The notes: generated by a model not told the origin, from the letters alone. A stretch of DNA of 64,000 bases from Acidovorax sp. T1 (GCF_002176815.1 NZ_CP021648.1:1434001-1498000), one strand, 5' to 3'. Positions 1 to 9,842 are shown, counted from the stretch's first letter. Made by a program: numbers and translations.

Positions 1-358
1 TCATGCTGAACGGGTCGAATTCCGAGCTGCTGGAGTATTTGAGAAACAGTTGCCGGTTGGCCTCCACAGACCCCAGCAGCCCCATCGACCAACTGCTAAA
101 GCGCCGGTACGGGATTTCGCCAAAGTCCAGCACGGCCGTGTCGCGGTGGCGCGTGTCCTTGAGCAGGCGGTGGTACAGCGCATTCACGGCTGCGCGGTCA
201 CCTTCGAGTTGCTGCAAAAAGATGCCATGGTTCAGACACAGCGCGCCGGTAATGCCTGCGCGGGCATTGTTGCGTTGCGATGCGCCCAGAATGTCCTTGA
301 TGTCCGCAGGCCCGAGGCTGCGTGCGGTGCGGCTGGCGTAAGTCAGTTGTATCAACAT
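1..358 (-). CDS. BLUF-domain photoreceptor protein, 3' end missing
   Basis: This is a blue-light-sensing (FAD) BLUF protein. The first 119 residues are visible and the gene runs off the left edge with no stop codon in frame. The start is the ATG at 358. The expected flavin-pocket residues are present: Tyr7 in QLTYASR, Asn31 in the NNARAGITG block, Gln49 in FLQQLEGD, and Trp90/Met92 in SSWSMG. Short BLUF proteins usually consist of this domain plus a small C-terminal helix region, which may lie outside the window. It is transcribed divergently from an ECF sigma factor gene with 169 bp between them. That arrangement could allow light-dependent control, but nothing in the sequence proves it. Confidence 0.88.
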   Translation of the reverse strand, partial: MLIQLTYASRTARSLGPADIKDILGASQRNNARAGITGALCLNHGIFLQQLEGDRAAVNALYHRLLKDTRHRDTAVLDFGEIPYRRFSSWSMGLLGSVEANRQLFLKYSSSSEFDPFSM

Positions 359-527
359 GTTTGTCTCCTGAGCGGCGCAGTGTGTCAGGGTTTGGCGCAG
401 CGCGCGCATGCTGAGGTAATTGGCCCTTCGCCGGGGTCGACACTGTGGCCTGGCTGACTGTCGACCCGCAGTCACTGCGCAAAGCGCTGGTGGTGTAATG
501 TGAGAGAAGACAGACAATGGGGTCCAC

Positions 528-1061
528 ATGAACTGCATCAACAAGGCCTGGGCCGCACATGGGCCCGAACTGCGCCATTGGGCGCACCATCGGATGAGTG
601 ACCCTGCCGAAGTCGATGACCTGATGCAGGATCTGTTTCTGCGGGTATTGCGCCAGGGCGAGCGGTTTTGCTCGGTGCACAACGCGCGTGCCTGGCTGTT
701 TGAAGTGGCGCGCAACATGCTGGCCGACCGCTTGCGGGTCGCGCGCACCATGGTGGAGCTTCCCGACGATCTGGTGGCTCCCGATGAGGTGTCTGACAGC
801 GTGGATAGCCTCACCGCGTGCCTTCCGCGTGTGCTTTCAGAACTCCAGTCCGAGGACCGCGAAGCCATCGTGCTGTGCGATTTGCAGGGCATGAGCCAGG
901 CCGACTTTGCGGAAAAGGCCGGGTTGGGGCTGAGCGCGGCCAAATCTAGAGTGCAGCGTGCGCGGCAGCGCTTGAAGGCGCGGATGACGCTGGCATGCCA
1001 GGTGACCCTCGACATGCGCGGGCACGTCGAAGATTTCGTGCCCAGGGATCCCGTCAAATAG
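528..1061 (+). CDS. ECF RNA polymerase sigma factor, SigZ-like
   Basis: A 177-residue sigma-70 family protein of the ECF type. Region 2 covers roughly residues 10-75 (DDLMQDLFLRVLRQ near 31-44, then ARAWLFEVARNMLADRLR). Region 4 covers roughly 118-160, with a helix-turn-helix around GMSQADFAEKAGLGLSAAKS. The C-terminus carries a cysteine-containing segment, CQVTLDMRGHVEDF, which resembles the tail of SigZ-type ECF factors. No anti-sigma factor gene is adjacent. The next gene downstream is a permease whose likely start is 50 bp away on the same strand, so the sigma factor may be cotranscribed with the transport genes. Its regulon cannot be read from the sequence. Confidence 0.87.
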   Translation: MNCINKAWAAHGPELRHWAHHRMSDPAEVDDLMQDLFLRVLRQGERFCSVHNARAWLFEVARNMLADRLRVARTMVELPDDLVAPDEVSDSVDSLTACLPRVLSELQSEDREAIVLCDLQGMSQADFAEKAGLGLSAAKSRVQRARQRLKARMTLACQVTLDMRGHVEDFVPRDPVK

Positions 1062-1110
1062 TTTTTGATGCCTTGTGCGTCTTTTCGGCGCGCGTTCCGT
1101 CTTCACTGGC

Positions 1111-2157
1111 ATGAACACGCTGTCCACGCCCGTCAAGTCCTGGCCATTGCGCCGTCCGATCACCTTCTTGGCCCTGGCTGTGGTGGCGTGGCTCGGCCTC
1201 TACCAGTTGCTGATCCCGGCATCTGAAGCGTTGGTGGCCTCTTTGCCGGTGGATCGCGCCAGCCATTTGGGCGGCGCATTGCAGTTTTTCTTCTACGACA
1301 CTCCCAAGGTATTGATGCTGCTGACAGGGGTGGTGTTCGTCATGGGGATGATCAACAGCTATTTCACCCCCGAGCGCACGCGCGCATTGCTGGCAGGCCG
1401 CACGGAGGGCGTGGCCAACGTCATGGCGGCCAGCTTGGGGGTCGTAACACCGTTTTGCTCCTGCTCTGCCGTTCCGCTTTTCATTGGGTTCGTGCAGGCG
1501 GGGGTGCCGCTGGGGGTGACGTTTTCCTTCCTGATCTCGGCCCCCATGGTGAACGAGGTCGCGCTGACTTTGCTTTTCGGCCTGTTTGGCTGGAAGGTGG
1601 CTTTGCTTTACCTGGGGCTGGGGTTGTCCGTGGCCATTGTTGCCGGTTGGGTGATAGGCCGGCTGCAGATGGAGGCCCACCTGGAGGACTGGGTGCGTGA
1701 CATGCCCCGCACATCGGCCGCCTTCGAGGCGTCGGGCATGACGCTGGCGGACCGCGTTCAAGGCGGCTTTGACGCCGTGCGCGAAATTGTGGGCAAGGTG
1801 TGGCCGTACATTCTTGCGGGCATTGCGCTGGGCGCGCTCATCCATGGCTACGTGCCAGAGGACTTCATGGCCAGCTTCATGGGCAAGGAGGCCTGGTGGT
1901 CGGTGCCGCTGGCGGTGATGATGGGTGTGCCCATGTACACCAATGCTGCCGGCGTGATTCCCATCGTTCAGGCGCTGCTGGCCAAGGGCGCTGCACTGGG
2001 CACGGTGCTGGCTTTCATGATGAGCGTGATTGCCCTGTCGTTGCCCGAGATGATCATCCTGCGCAAGGTGCTGAAGGTGCGGTTGATCGCAACCTTCGTG
2101 GCGGTGGTGGCCAGTGGCATCTTGCTGGTGGGGTTCGTGTTCAACGCAGTGCTGTGA
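1111..2157 (+). CDS. Permease of the UPF0718 (ArsP/YraQ) family
   Basis: A 348-residue integral membrane protein with about eight hydrophobic segments in two halves. The family hallmark TPFCSCSAVPLFIGF is present near residues 115-130 and includes the CSC cysteines that bind trivalent organoarsenicals in ArsP. The paired motif MMGVPMYTNAAG is in the second half. A GTG start at 1075 is possible, but the ATG at 1111 gives the usual N-terminus with the first membrane segment close to it. A small thioredoxin-like protein follows 63 bp downstream, a pairing often seen for this family. The substrate is unknown: organoarsenical or another thiol-reactive compound is likely by family and context. Confidence 0.82.
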   Translation: MNTLSTPVKSWPLRRPITFLALAVVAWLGLYQLLIPASEALVASLPVDRASHLGGALQFFFYDTPKVLMLLTGVVFVMGMINSYFTPERTRALLAGRTEGVANVMAASLGVVTPFCSCSAVPLFIGFVQAGVPLGVTFSFLISAPMVNEVALTLLFGLFGWKVALLYLGLGLSVAIVAGWVIGRLQMEAHLEDWVRDMPRTSAAFEASGMTLADRVQGGFDAVREIVGKVWPYILAGIALGALIHGYVPEDFMASFMGKEAWWSVPLAVMMGVPMYTNAAGVIPIVQALLAKGAALGTVLAFMMSVIALSLPEMIILRKVLKVRLIATFVAVVASGILLVGFVFNAVL

Positions 2158-2220
2158 CACCGGCCACGCCGCTGATCAATTCCATCCCTTTCTTTTCAAC
2201 TTTTCAAGGAGCAACCCATC

Positions 2221-2466
2221 ATGGACATCAAGGTACTGGGCACAGGCTGTGCCAACTGCAAAAACACGATCGCGCTGATCGACCAGGTTTCCCAAAGCCA
2301 TGGCGTCAGTGTCACGCTGCAAAAGGTCGAAGACTTGCGCGACATCATGGGCTACGGAATCATGAGCACGCCGGGTGTGGTGATCGATGGCAAGGTGGTG
2401 CATGCTGGGGGAGTGCCCAGCCGTGACAAGGTGGAGCAGTGGTTTGCCGCCGCTGCTGCGGCCTGA
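2221..2466 (+). CDS. Small thioredoxin/glutaredoxin-like protein
   Basis: An 81-residue cytoplasmic protein of the small thioredoxin family found next to UPF0718 permeases. The redox CxxC is at Cys10-Cys13 (GTGCANCK). The cis-proline motif is in MSTPGVVIDGKV, preceding a beta strand typical of the fold. A good ribosome-binding site (AAGGAGC) precedes the ATG at 2221. It probably reduces, or delivers a thiol-bound ligand to, the upstream permease. That partnership is inferred from gene order only. The alanine-rich C-terminus looks unstructured. Confidence 0.85.
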   Translation: MDIKVLGTGCANCKNTIALIDQVSQSHGVSVTLQKVEDLRDIMGYGIMSTPGVVIDGKVVHAGGVPSRDKVEQWFAAAAAA

Positions 2467-2565
2467 TCTGCGCCCACGCGAACGCACCGGCGCTGACCTG
2501 TCGGCGAGCTGTTGCCGCCCATTCAAAAGGAAGGACCGCCGTGAATACATCGAAGTACGAATCCC

Positions 2566-3465
2566 ATGAGCGCTGAAACCAGACACGACCACAGCGACGC
2601 CCCGGCCAACTTCAACAGCGCATTTGCCATCGGTGTCGGGTTGAACCTGGCATTTGTCGCCATCGAAGGTTTCTACGGCTGGAAGATCAATTCGCTGGCG
2701 CTGCTTGCAGATGCGGGACACAACCTCAGTGATGTGGCAGGGTTGGTGCTGGCCTGGGGCGGGGCCCTGGCTGGACGGCTGCGCCCCGACTTGCGCCACA
2801 CCTATGGCTGGAAACGCGCGACCATACTTGCCGCCTTTGCCAACGCGCTGTTGTTGCTGGTTGCGATGGGTTCGCTGGCGTGGGAGGCGCTGCATCGCCT
2901 GAGCAGCCCAGAGCCCGTGGAAGGCGTGGTGATCATAGCCGTGGCCGCCGTGGGAATTGTGGTGAACACAGCGACCGCGTTGCTTTTCATGCGGGGGCGC
3001 AAAAAAGACCTGAACATTCGCGGTGCGTTTGTGCACATGGCTGCCGACGCCCTGGTGTCGCTGGGCGTTGTGCTGGCCGGCGCACTGTATTTATGGCACG
3101 AATGGACATGGATCGACCCGGTGGTGAGCCTACTGATTGCGCTGGTCATCCTGGCTGGCACATGGAGCCTGTTCCGGCAGTCGCTGCATCTGATGTTCGA
3201 TGGCGTTCCCGATGGCATTGACCTTGTGGCCGTGCGCGATTGTCTGCTGGCCCTGCCCGGTGTGGACCGTGTACACGATCTGCATGTCTGGGCCATGGGC
3301 ACGGCGGATGTGGCGCTGACAGCCCACCTGGTCATGCCATCAGGGCCGCCAGACGACGCATTTCTTCAACACGCCACCCAGCAACTGCACGACTGCTGCG
3401 ACATCGACCATGTTACGTTGCAGACGGTGAGGGTGCCCTTCACGACCCCGTGCAGCAGCGTGTAA
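2566..3465 (+). CDS. Cation diffusion facilitator (CzcD/ZitB-like) efflux protein
   Basis: A 299-residue CDF protein that exchanges divalent metal ions (Zn, Co, Cd class) for protons across the inner membrane. Six transmembrane segments fill residues 20-205. The metal site is formed by the HxxxD motifs in DAGHNLSDVAG (TM2) and HMAADALVSLG (TM5). The C-terminal cytoplasmic domain contains DRVHDLHVWAMG. The ATG at 2566 is used here. It lies inside a tiny overlapping frame that starts with GTG at 2541 behind a strong AAGGAAGG site and stops 11 codons later, so translation may be coupled. It sits 99 bp after the thioredoxin-like gene and probably belongs to the same transport cluster. Confidence 0.9.
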   Translation: MSAETRHDHSDAPANFNSAFAIGVGLNLAFVAIEGFYGWKINSLALLADAGHNLSDVAGLVLAWGGALAGRLRPDLRHTYGWKRATILAAFANALLLLVAMGSLAWEALHRLSSPEPVEGVVIIAVAAVGIVVNTATALLFMRGRKKDLNIRGAFVHMAADALVSLGVVLAGALYLWHEWTWIDPVVSLLIALVILAGTWSLFRQSLHLMFDGVPDGIDLVAVRDCLLALPGVDRVHDLHVWAMGTADVALTAHLVMPSGPPDDAFLQHATQQLHDCCDIDHVTLQTVRVPFTTPCSSV

Positions 3466-3604
3466 GGGTGTCCGAACTTCCTGTACTGCCCGTGTTTTAT
3501 CGAAGCATTGTTTTCTCGCGCCCACATTCGTTGGCTCGGTCCGCACTCTTCACCTGATGCCTGGCTGGCAATCTGCGCCAGCAACGGCAGGCCGTAGAGC
3601 CCGC

Positions 3605-4366
<762 letters not shown>

Positions 4367-4386
4367 GGTGTTGTCTCCTGGCTGTT

Positions 4387-4435
4387 TAAATTTCATAGCA
4401 GCTTGCGCTTGCTGGGCAATGGCTAGAGGCTGTTT
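4387..4435 (-). repeat. Dispersed palindromic repeat, degenerate copy
   Basis: A divergent copy of the family described under the repeat at 21989. It keeps AAGCGCAAGC followed by TGCTAT and an AATTTAA tail on the minus strand. It lies just upstream of the SDR start codon. Confidence 0.55.
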
Positions 4436-4438
4436 TCG

Positions 4439-4577
4439 CCTGATTGGCGACATATCTCAGACCCCGTTCGCCCTGAGCCTGTCGAAGGGCCGCACCAAAG
4501 CAGTGTCCTGGCTTCGACAGGCTCAGCCCGAACGGATGATGGGGGTGAGACATCTGAGATAAGTCGCTAATCAGGTG
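4439..4577. repeat. Nested palindromic element with an inner hairpin and outer inverted arms
   Basis: Outer arms of about 30 nt (4439-4466 and 4548-4577) are imperfect inverted copies, sharing CCTGATT, GCGAC, TATCTCAGA and CCCC. Between them, 4464-4490 and 4511-4536 form a second inverted pair built on GTTCGCCCTGAGCC and TGTCGAAG. The inner part resembles a REP-type motif common in proteobacteria. The whole has the structure of a small non-autonomous mobile element. No coding frame is evident. Confidence 0.7.
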
Positions 4578-4611
4578 TTTTTGTTTGTTTTTTGCCTCCC
4601 GCGTGGCCAGC

Positions 4612-5229
4612 CTATGGCTGCAGCTCGGCGCGTGCATCGGCGGCCGGGCCTGCCGACTCGAGCTGGCCCACGGGCACGGCCAAACCGTCGGGGCCGCGGC
4701 GGTAGAACTGCGGAAAGTATTCCTTCACGCCGCTGCCGTGGAAGTCCCACCCGGTGCACTGGCCCAGGTGGCGGGGCGGCTCAAGTTCGTTGTCGGACGC
4801 AAACACCTCGGGCACCGACTGGAAGGCGGCGGTGGCCAGGTTGAACAGCAGCTCGCGCAGGTGGGTGCAGCTGGCCACGCCGCCCAGATTCTTCTGGATG
4901 GCCTGGCGCCAGCCTCGCGCCATGCTGCAGCCCACCATGGATTGCAGCGCGGGCTGGGCCTGGGGGCAGTCCTTGAGTGGATGGGTGTCCATGGCCACTT
5001 CAATGGCCTGAACCACCAACTGGGGGTTGACGGTGACGCGCAGCCACATGTGGTGGATGGGCTCGCCGGCACGGCGCAGGCCGGTATCGCGGAACGAGGG
5101 CGCATCGTGCGTCTTGCTGTCGTGCAACTCGCCTTCGATGTCCCACAGCCCGTCATCGCGTTCAAAGCCTTGGTAAGTGACGCGGCGCAAGTGCCGGGCG
5201 GTGCGGGGGGCGGGGGGGCTCAGGGGCAT
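4612..5229 (-). CDS. DUF2889 domain protein
   Basis: A 205-residue protein with the features of DUF2889: an N-terminal RHLRRVTYQGFERDDGLWD block, then E-G-E-L-H-D, a central MWLRVTVNPQLVV segment, and a cysteine/histidine-containing C-terminal half (GCSMARGWRQAI, ASCTHLRELL). The biochemical function of this domain is not known to me. The start is set at the ATG at 5229 because the family begins close to the RHLRR motif; the frame extends upstream to 5538 but that part is low-complexity and overlaps the neighbouring gene. It lies between an aldehyde dehydrogenase and an SDR on the same strand. Confidence 0.8.
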   Translation of the reverse strand: MPLSPPAPRTARHLRRVTYQGFERDDGLWDIEGELHDSKTHDAPSFRDTGLRRAGEPIHHMWLRVTVNPQLVVQAIEVAMDTHPLKDCPQAQPALQSMVGCSMARGWRQAIQKNLGGVASCTHLRELLFNLATAAFQSVPEVFASDNELEPPRHLGQCTGWDFHGSGVKEYFPQFYRRGPDGLAVPVGQLESAGPAADARAELQP

Positions 5230-5344
5230 GGAGAAAAAAACCGTCGGGCAAACTGAGGAGGAAAAACGGGGAGGAGGGCACATGCTACCGGCGCGCCGCC
5301 GCGCCGCCGCGCCGTCGTGCGCGGGCGTGACAGCGCTGCCGCAA

Positions 5345-6778
5345 TCAGCCGTGCCGGATGGCCACGGTTTTGAGCGTGGTAAAGCCGTACAGCGCCTCCA
5401 GGCCCTTTTCGCGCCCGTAGCCGCTGGACTTGACGCCGCCAAATGGCAGCTCCACACCGCCCGCGGCGCCGTAGTTGTTGATGAACACCTGGCCGCTGTG
5501 CACGCGCCGGGCCATGCGGAACTGGCGGCTGCCGTCACGCGTCCAGATGCCGGCCACCAGGCCGAACTGCGTGGCGTTGGCCAGTTCTACGGCGTGGTCT
5601 TCATCCTGGAAGGCCATGGCCGACAGCACGGGGCCGAACACCTCTTCCTGCGCCAGGCGATGCTGAACCGGCACATCGCGCAGCAGGGTGGGGGCCTGGT
5701 AAAAGCCAGTTTCGGAGGCCTCGTCCACCACCACGCCCTGGGCCACCATGGGGATGCCTGCGACCTGCGCATCCGACAAAAAATCCCACACGCGCTGCTG
5801 CTGCGACTGACGGATCAGCGGGCCCACGTCCAGGTCCATGGCGGCGGGGCCCACGCGCAGCGCTTCAAAGGCGCGGCCCAGCCGCTCCAGCAGGGGCTCG
5901 TAAATCAGCGAGTCGATCAGCACGCGCGAGCCGGCCGAGCAGGTCTGCCCCGCGTTTTGCACGATGGCGTTGATGACCACGGGGACGGCAGCGTCCAGGT
6001 CGGCATCGGCGAAGATGATCTGCGGGCTTTTGCCGCCCAGTTCCAGCGTGACCGGGCAGTGGCGCTCGGCGGCCACCTGCTGGATCAGCGTGCCGATCTT
6101 GGGGCTGCCGGTGAAGCTGATGTGGGCAATGCCCGGGTGGCGGGCCAGCGCGTCGCCCACCTCGTGTCCGTAGCCGGTAACGATGTTGATGGCGCCTGCC
6201 GGAAAGCCCACCTCGGCCGCCAACTGCGCCACACGGATCAGGCTCAGGCAGGCGTCTTCGGCGGGCTTGACCACGCACACATTGCCCGCCGCCAGCGCGC
6301 CGCCCACGCTGCGGCCAAAAATCTGCATGGGGTAGTTCCACGGAATGATGTGGCCCGTCACGCCATGGGGTTCGCGCCAGGTGAGCACGCTGTAGCCGTC
6401 GGCGTAGGGAATGGTCTCGCCGTGCAACTTGTCGCAGGCGCCCGCGTAGAACTCGAAGTAGCGCGCCAGCGCCAGCGCATCGGCCCGTGCCTGGCGGGTG
6501 GGCTTGCCGCAGTCGCGCTGCTCCAGGGTGGTCAGTTCGTCGGCATGCTCCAGGATCTTGGCCGAGAGCTTTTGCAGCAGGCGGCCCCGCTCGACTGGCG
6601 CCAGCTTTTGCCACACGGCGTGGTAGCACTGGCGCGCGGCGTGCACCGCTGCGTCGATGTCATCGGCCGTGCCGCGCTGGATGTCGTCAAACGGCTGGCC
6701 GTCCGACGGGTCGATCACCGGGATGGTGCGGCCGGACGTGGACGGAACGGGGGCGTTGGCGATGAAGTGCAGTTGCAT
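5345..6778 (-). CDS. NAD(P)+-dependent aldehyde dehydrogenase
   Basis: A 477-residue member of the aldehyde dehydrogenase superfamily, oxidizing an aldehyde to its acid. The cofactor region has IIPWNYPM, and Lys in VVKPAE. The general-base Glu is in LELGGKSP and the nucleophile Cys in NAGQTCSAGS. The C-terminal PFGGVKSSGYGREKG motif is typical of ALDHs acting on betaine, phenylacetaldehyde or semialdehyde substrates. The ATG at 6778 is chosen; a TTG at 6826 is in frame but overlaps a palindromic repeat. The gene leads a same-strand series with DUF2889 and SDR genes, suggesting a small degradation pathway of unknown substrate. Confidence 0.9.
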   Translation of the reverse strand: MQLHFIANAPVPSTSGRTIPVIDPSDGQPFDDIQRGTADDIDAAVHAARQCYHAVWQKLAPVERGRLLQKLSAKILEHADELTTLEQRDCGKPTRQARADALALARYFEFYAGACDKLHGETIPYADGYSVLTWREPHGVTGHIIPWNYPMQIFGRSVGGALAAGNVCVVKPAEDACLSLIRVAQLAAEVGFPAGAINIVTGYGHEVGDALARHPGIAHISFTGSPKIGTLIQQVAAERHCPVTLELGGKSPQIIFADADLDAAVPVVINAIVQNAGQTCSAGSRVLIDSLIYEPLLERLGRAFEALRVGPAAMDLDVGPLIRQSQQQRVWDFLSDAQVAGIPMVAQGVVVDEASETGFYQAPTLLRDVPVQHRLAQEEVFGPVLSAMAFQDEDHAVELANATQFGLVAGIWTRDGSRQFRMARRVHSGQVFINNYGAAGGVELPFGGVKSSGYGREKGLEALYGFTTLKTVAIRHG

Positions 6779-6836
6779 GGCCAAATTGTGCGGCAAAAGC
6801 AGTGGGGCCGTGCGTTTTGCATGCAAAAGTGGGCTG

Positions 6837-6881
6837 TAGCGCTTTTCCGTAAAGCGGTAGTAGCTATTAGTTTAATAGCAT
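6837..6881 (+). repeat. Dispersed palindromic repeat
   Basis: A family copy: AGCGCTTTT, short spacer, AAGCGGTAG, then TAGCTATTA and TTTAATAGCA. It lies between the aldehyde dehydrogenase start and the 3' end of hppA. Confidence 0.8.
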
Positions 6882-6992
6882 TTTGCGGCGTGACGGAACC
6901 GCATGGCGGGTGGCACCAATCGGCGGGTTGACGCCCGGAGGGGCAGAAAAAAGGCCCGCCGCAGCGAGCCTTTGGAGATCCGTGGGGCGCAA

Positions 6993-9074
6993 TCAGCCGC
7001 CGTGAAATTTGACCACCAGCGGCACGATCAGCAGCGCCACGATGTTGATGATCTTGATCAGCGGGTTGATGGCGGGGCCGGCGGTGTCCTTGTAGGGGTC
7101 GCCCACGGTGTCGCCCGTGACGGCGGCCTTGTGCGCCTCGCTGCCCTTGCCGCCGTGGTGGCCGTCTTCGATGTATTTTTTGGCGTTGTCCCACGCGCCG
7201 CCGCCCGTGCACATGCTGATGGCCACGAAGAGGCCCGTGACGATGGTGCCCATCAGCAGGCCGCCCAGCGCCTTGGGGCCAAGCGCCAGGCCCACCACGA
7301 TGGGCACCACCACGGGCAGCAGGCTGGGGATCACCATCTCCTTGATGGCGGCGGTGGTCAGCATGTCCACGGCCTTGCCGTATTCGGGCTTGGCCGTGCC
7401 TTCCATGATGCCGGGGATGTCACGGAACTGGCGGCGCACTTCCACCACCACGGCGCCAGCGGCGCGGCCCACGGCCTCCATGGCCATGGCGCCAAACAGG
7501 TAGGGGATGAGCCCGCCGATGAACAGCCCCACGATCACCAGCGGATCGCTCAGGTCAAAGCTGATGGCGCGGCCATAGCTTTCGAGCTTGTGGGTGTAGT
7601 CGGCAAACAGCACCAGCGCGGCCAGGCCGGCCGAGCCAATCGCGTAGCCCTTGGTGACGGCCTTGGTGGTGTTGCCCACGGCGTCCAGCGGGTCGGTGAT
7701 GTCGCGCACGCTGCTGGGCAGCTCGGCCATTTCGGCAATGCCGCCCGCGTTGTCGGTGATGGGGCCATAGGCATCCAGCGCCACCACGATGCCTGCCATG
7801 CTGAGCATCGACATGGCCGCCACCGCAATGCCGTACAAGCCCGCGAGCTGGTAGGCCGAGAGGATGGCCAAGCATACAAAGATCACCGGCCAGGCGGTGG
7901 AGCGCATCGACACGCCCAGGCCCGCAATGATGTTGGTGCCGTGCCCGGTGGTCGATGCCTGCGCGATGTGCTGCACGGGTGAATATTGCGTGCCGGTATA
8001 GAACTCGGTGATCCACACCAGCGCGGCCGTCAGCACCAGCCCGGTGGCACAGGCGCCAAATAGCTTGATCTGGCTGCCACTGGCGGTGATGGCGTTGTCC
8101 GGCATGATCCAGACGGTGACAAAGTAGAACGCGATGAGCGACAGCACGCCCGCAATCGCCAGGCCCTTGTACAGCGCAGGCATCACGTTTTTCATGCCGG
8201 GCGAGGCCTTCACAAAAAAGCAGCCGATGATGCTTGCCACGATGGACACGGCCCCCAGCGCCAGCGGGTACACCACGGCATTGACCGGGGCGCTCACCAC
8301 CAGCAGGGCGCCCAGCACCATGGTGGCGATCAGCGTCACGGCGTAGGTCTCGAACAGGTCGGCCGCCATGCCGGCGCAGTCGCCCACGTTGTCGCCCACG
8401 TTGTCGGCAATCACCGCGGGGTTGCGCGGGTCGTCTTCAGGGATGCCCGCCTCGACCTTGCCCACCAGGTCGGCGCCCACATCGGCGCCCTTGGTGAAGA
8501 TGCCGCCGCCCAGGCGCGCAAAGATCGAGATCAGCGACGAGCCGAACGCAAAGCCGATCAGCGGGTTGAGCAGATTGGCCAGGTTGGCCGTGGGCGTGAG
8601 GTTGCCATTGCCCGCCAGAAACCAGTAAAAGCCCGTGACGCCCAACAGGCCCAGCCCCACCACCAGCATGCCGGTGATGGCGCCACCGCGAAACGCCACA
8701 TCGAGCGCCGGGCCGATGCCGTGCGTGGCGGCCTGCGCCGTGCGCACATTGGCGCGCACCGACACGTTCATGCCAATGAAGCCGCAGGCGCCCGAGAGCA
8801 CCGCGCCCACCACAAAGCCCACAGCCGTGGTGCCGTCGAGAAAGATGCCGATGAGAACCGCCAGCACCACGCCGACGATGGCAATGGTCTTGTATTGGCG
8901 GGCGAGGTAGGCAGCAGCCCCGGCCTGGATGGCCGCGGCGATCTCCTGCATGCGGGCGTTGCCGGGGTCTTTGGCAAGGATCCATCCGCGGGCCCAGATG
9001 CCATAGGCCACCGCAATCAATCCACAAACCACAGCCAGTATCAGAGGGGCAGTCAGCGCTGTATTTCCAGCCAT
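6993..9074 (-). CDS. hppA: K+-independent membrane H+-translocating pyrophosphatase
   Basis: A 693-residue integral membrane pump that hydrolyses pyrophosphate and moves protons across the inner membrane. About 16 hydrophobic segments are visible. The pyrophosphate-binding stretch [19 protein letters not shown] is present, followed by [20 protein letters not shown]. The segment [17 protein letters not shown] carries Lys and Thr where K+-dependent enzymes have Ala and Gly, which marks the K+-independent type. A third acidic cluster, [19 protein letters not shown], is near the C-terminus. It is transcribed divergently from the soluble pyrophosphatase gene, an unusual pairing that puts two routes for pyrophosphate use under one intergenic region of 231 bp. 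Confidence 0.96.
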   Translation of the reverse strand: MAGNTALTAPLILAVVCGLIAVAYGIWARGWILAKDPGNARMQEIAAAIQAGAAAYLARQYKTIAIVGVVLAVLIGIFLDGTTAVGFVVGAVLSGACGFIGMNVSVRANVRTAQAATHGIGPALDVAFRGGAITGMLVVGLGLLGVTGFYWFLAGNGNLTPTANLANLLNPLIGFAFGSSLISIFARLGGGIFTKGADVGADLVGKVEAGIPEDDPRNPAVIADNVGDNVGDCAGMAADLFETYAVTLIATMVLGALLVVSAPVNAVVYPLALGAVSIVASIIGCFFVKASPGMKNVMPALYKGLAIAGVLSLIAFYFVTVWIMPDNAITASGSQIKLFGACATGLVLTAALVWITEFYTGTQYSPVQHIAQASTTGHGTNIIAGLGVSMRSTAWPVIFVCLAILSAYQLAGLYGIAVAAMSMLSMAGIVVALDAYGPITDNAGGIAEMAELPSSVRDITDPLDAVGNTTKAVTKGYAIGSAGLAALVLFADYTHKLESYGRAISFDLSDPLVIVGLFIGGLIPYLFGAMAMEAVGRAAGAVVVEVRRQFRDIPGIMEGTAKPEYGKAVDMLTTAAIKEMVIPSLLPVVVPIVVGLALGPKALGGLLMGTIVTGLFVAISMCTGGGAWDNAKKYIEDGHHGGKGSEAHKAAVTGDTVGDPYKDTAGPAINPLIKIINIVALLIVPLVVKFHGG

Positions 9075-9305
9075 TCGTCACTCCTTGAAGTAATCAGTCG
9101 CACGGAAGGAAACACAACGCATCGGCGTGCTTCCGCTGCGTTGCTTCCTCGTGCTCCCGTGGGGGGAGTCGATTGGCCAACAAGCCCAATTTACAGCCAA
9201 ACGCCAATTTGCAAGCAGGCAGAAAGGGGGCTGCGCCTAAAATCAGGGTTAATCCCGACGCGGCAGGCTGCGTGGATTGTCGTCAATCAACTTCTTCTAC
9301 AAGAC

Positions 9306-9842
9306 ATGTCCCTCAATAACGTCCCCCCAGGCAAGAACGTTCCCGACAGTTTCAACGTCGTCATCGAGATCCCGATGAACGCCGATCCGATCAAGTACGA
9401 AGTGGACAAGGAATCGGGCGCCATCTTTGTGGACCGTTTCATGACCACGGCCATGCACTACCCCACCAACTACGGCTATGTGCCGCAGACGCTGTCGGGC
9501 GACGGCGACCCGGTGGACGTGCTGGTGATCACGCCTTACCCCCTGCACCCCGGCGTGGTCGTGACCTGCCGCCCCCTGGGCATCCTGATGATGGAAGACG
9601 AGGCCGGTGTGGATGGCAAGGTGATTGCCGTGCCCACGTCCAAGATCCTGCCCATGTACGACCACTGGAAGACCATCGACGACGTGAACGCCATGCGCCG
9701 CAACGCCATCGCCCATTTCTTCGAGCACTACAAGGACCTGGAAAAGGGCAAGTGGGTCAAGGTGCTGGGCTGGGAAGGCATTGACTCCGCCAAGAAGGAA
9801 ATCACCGACGGCATCGAAAACTTCAAGAAGAGCGCTGCCTGA
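9306..9842 (+). CDS. ppa: Inorganic pyrophosphatase (family I)
   Basis: A 178-residue soluble enzyme that hydrolyses pyrophosphate to two phosphates, pulling biosynthetic reactions forward. The metal site DGDPVDVLV is present, with the acidic DxDPxD pattern, as are the substrate-binding residues in [14 protein letters not shown] and the [11 protein letters not shown] block. The start at 9306 places MSLNNVPPG at the N-terminus, as in other betaproteobacterial enzymes. It is divergent from hppA. A strong intrinsic terminator follows at 9917. Confidence 0.96.
   Translation: MSLNNVPPGKNVPDSFNVVIEIPMNADPIKYEVDKESGAIFVDRFMTTAMHYPTNYGYVPQTLSGDGDPVDVLVITPYPLHPGVVVTCRPLGILMMEDEAGVDGKVIAVPTSKILPMYDHWKTIDDVNAMRRNAIAHFFEHYKDLEKGKWVKVLGWEGIDSAKKEITDGIENFKKSAA

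Noticed and set aside
1054..2160. 368-codon open frame antisense to the permease
   Set aside because: It is a His/Gln-rich shadow without hydrophobic structure, while the plus strand encodes a conserved membrane protein.
5285..5330. GCC-rich near-tandem repeats between DUF2889 and ALDH genes
   Set aside because: Simple low-complexity GC sequence without a regular unit or pairing of interest.
5177..6931. 584-codon open frame on the plus strand over the aldehyde dehydrogenase
   Set aside because: The minus strand has an intact ALDH with all motifs; the plus-strand product has no recognisable domain.
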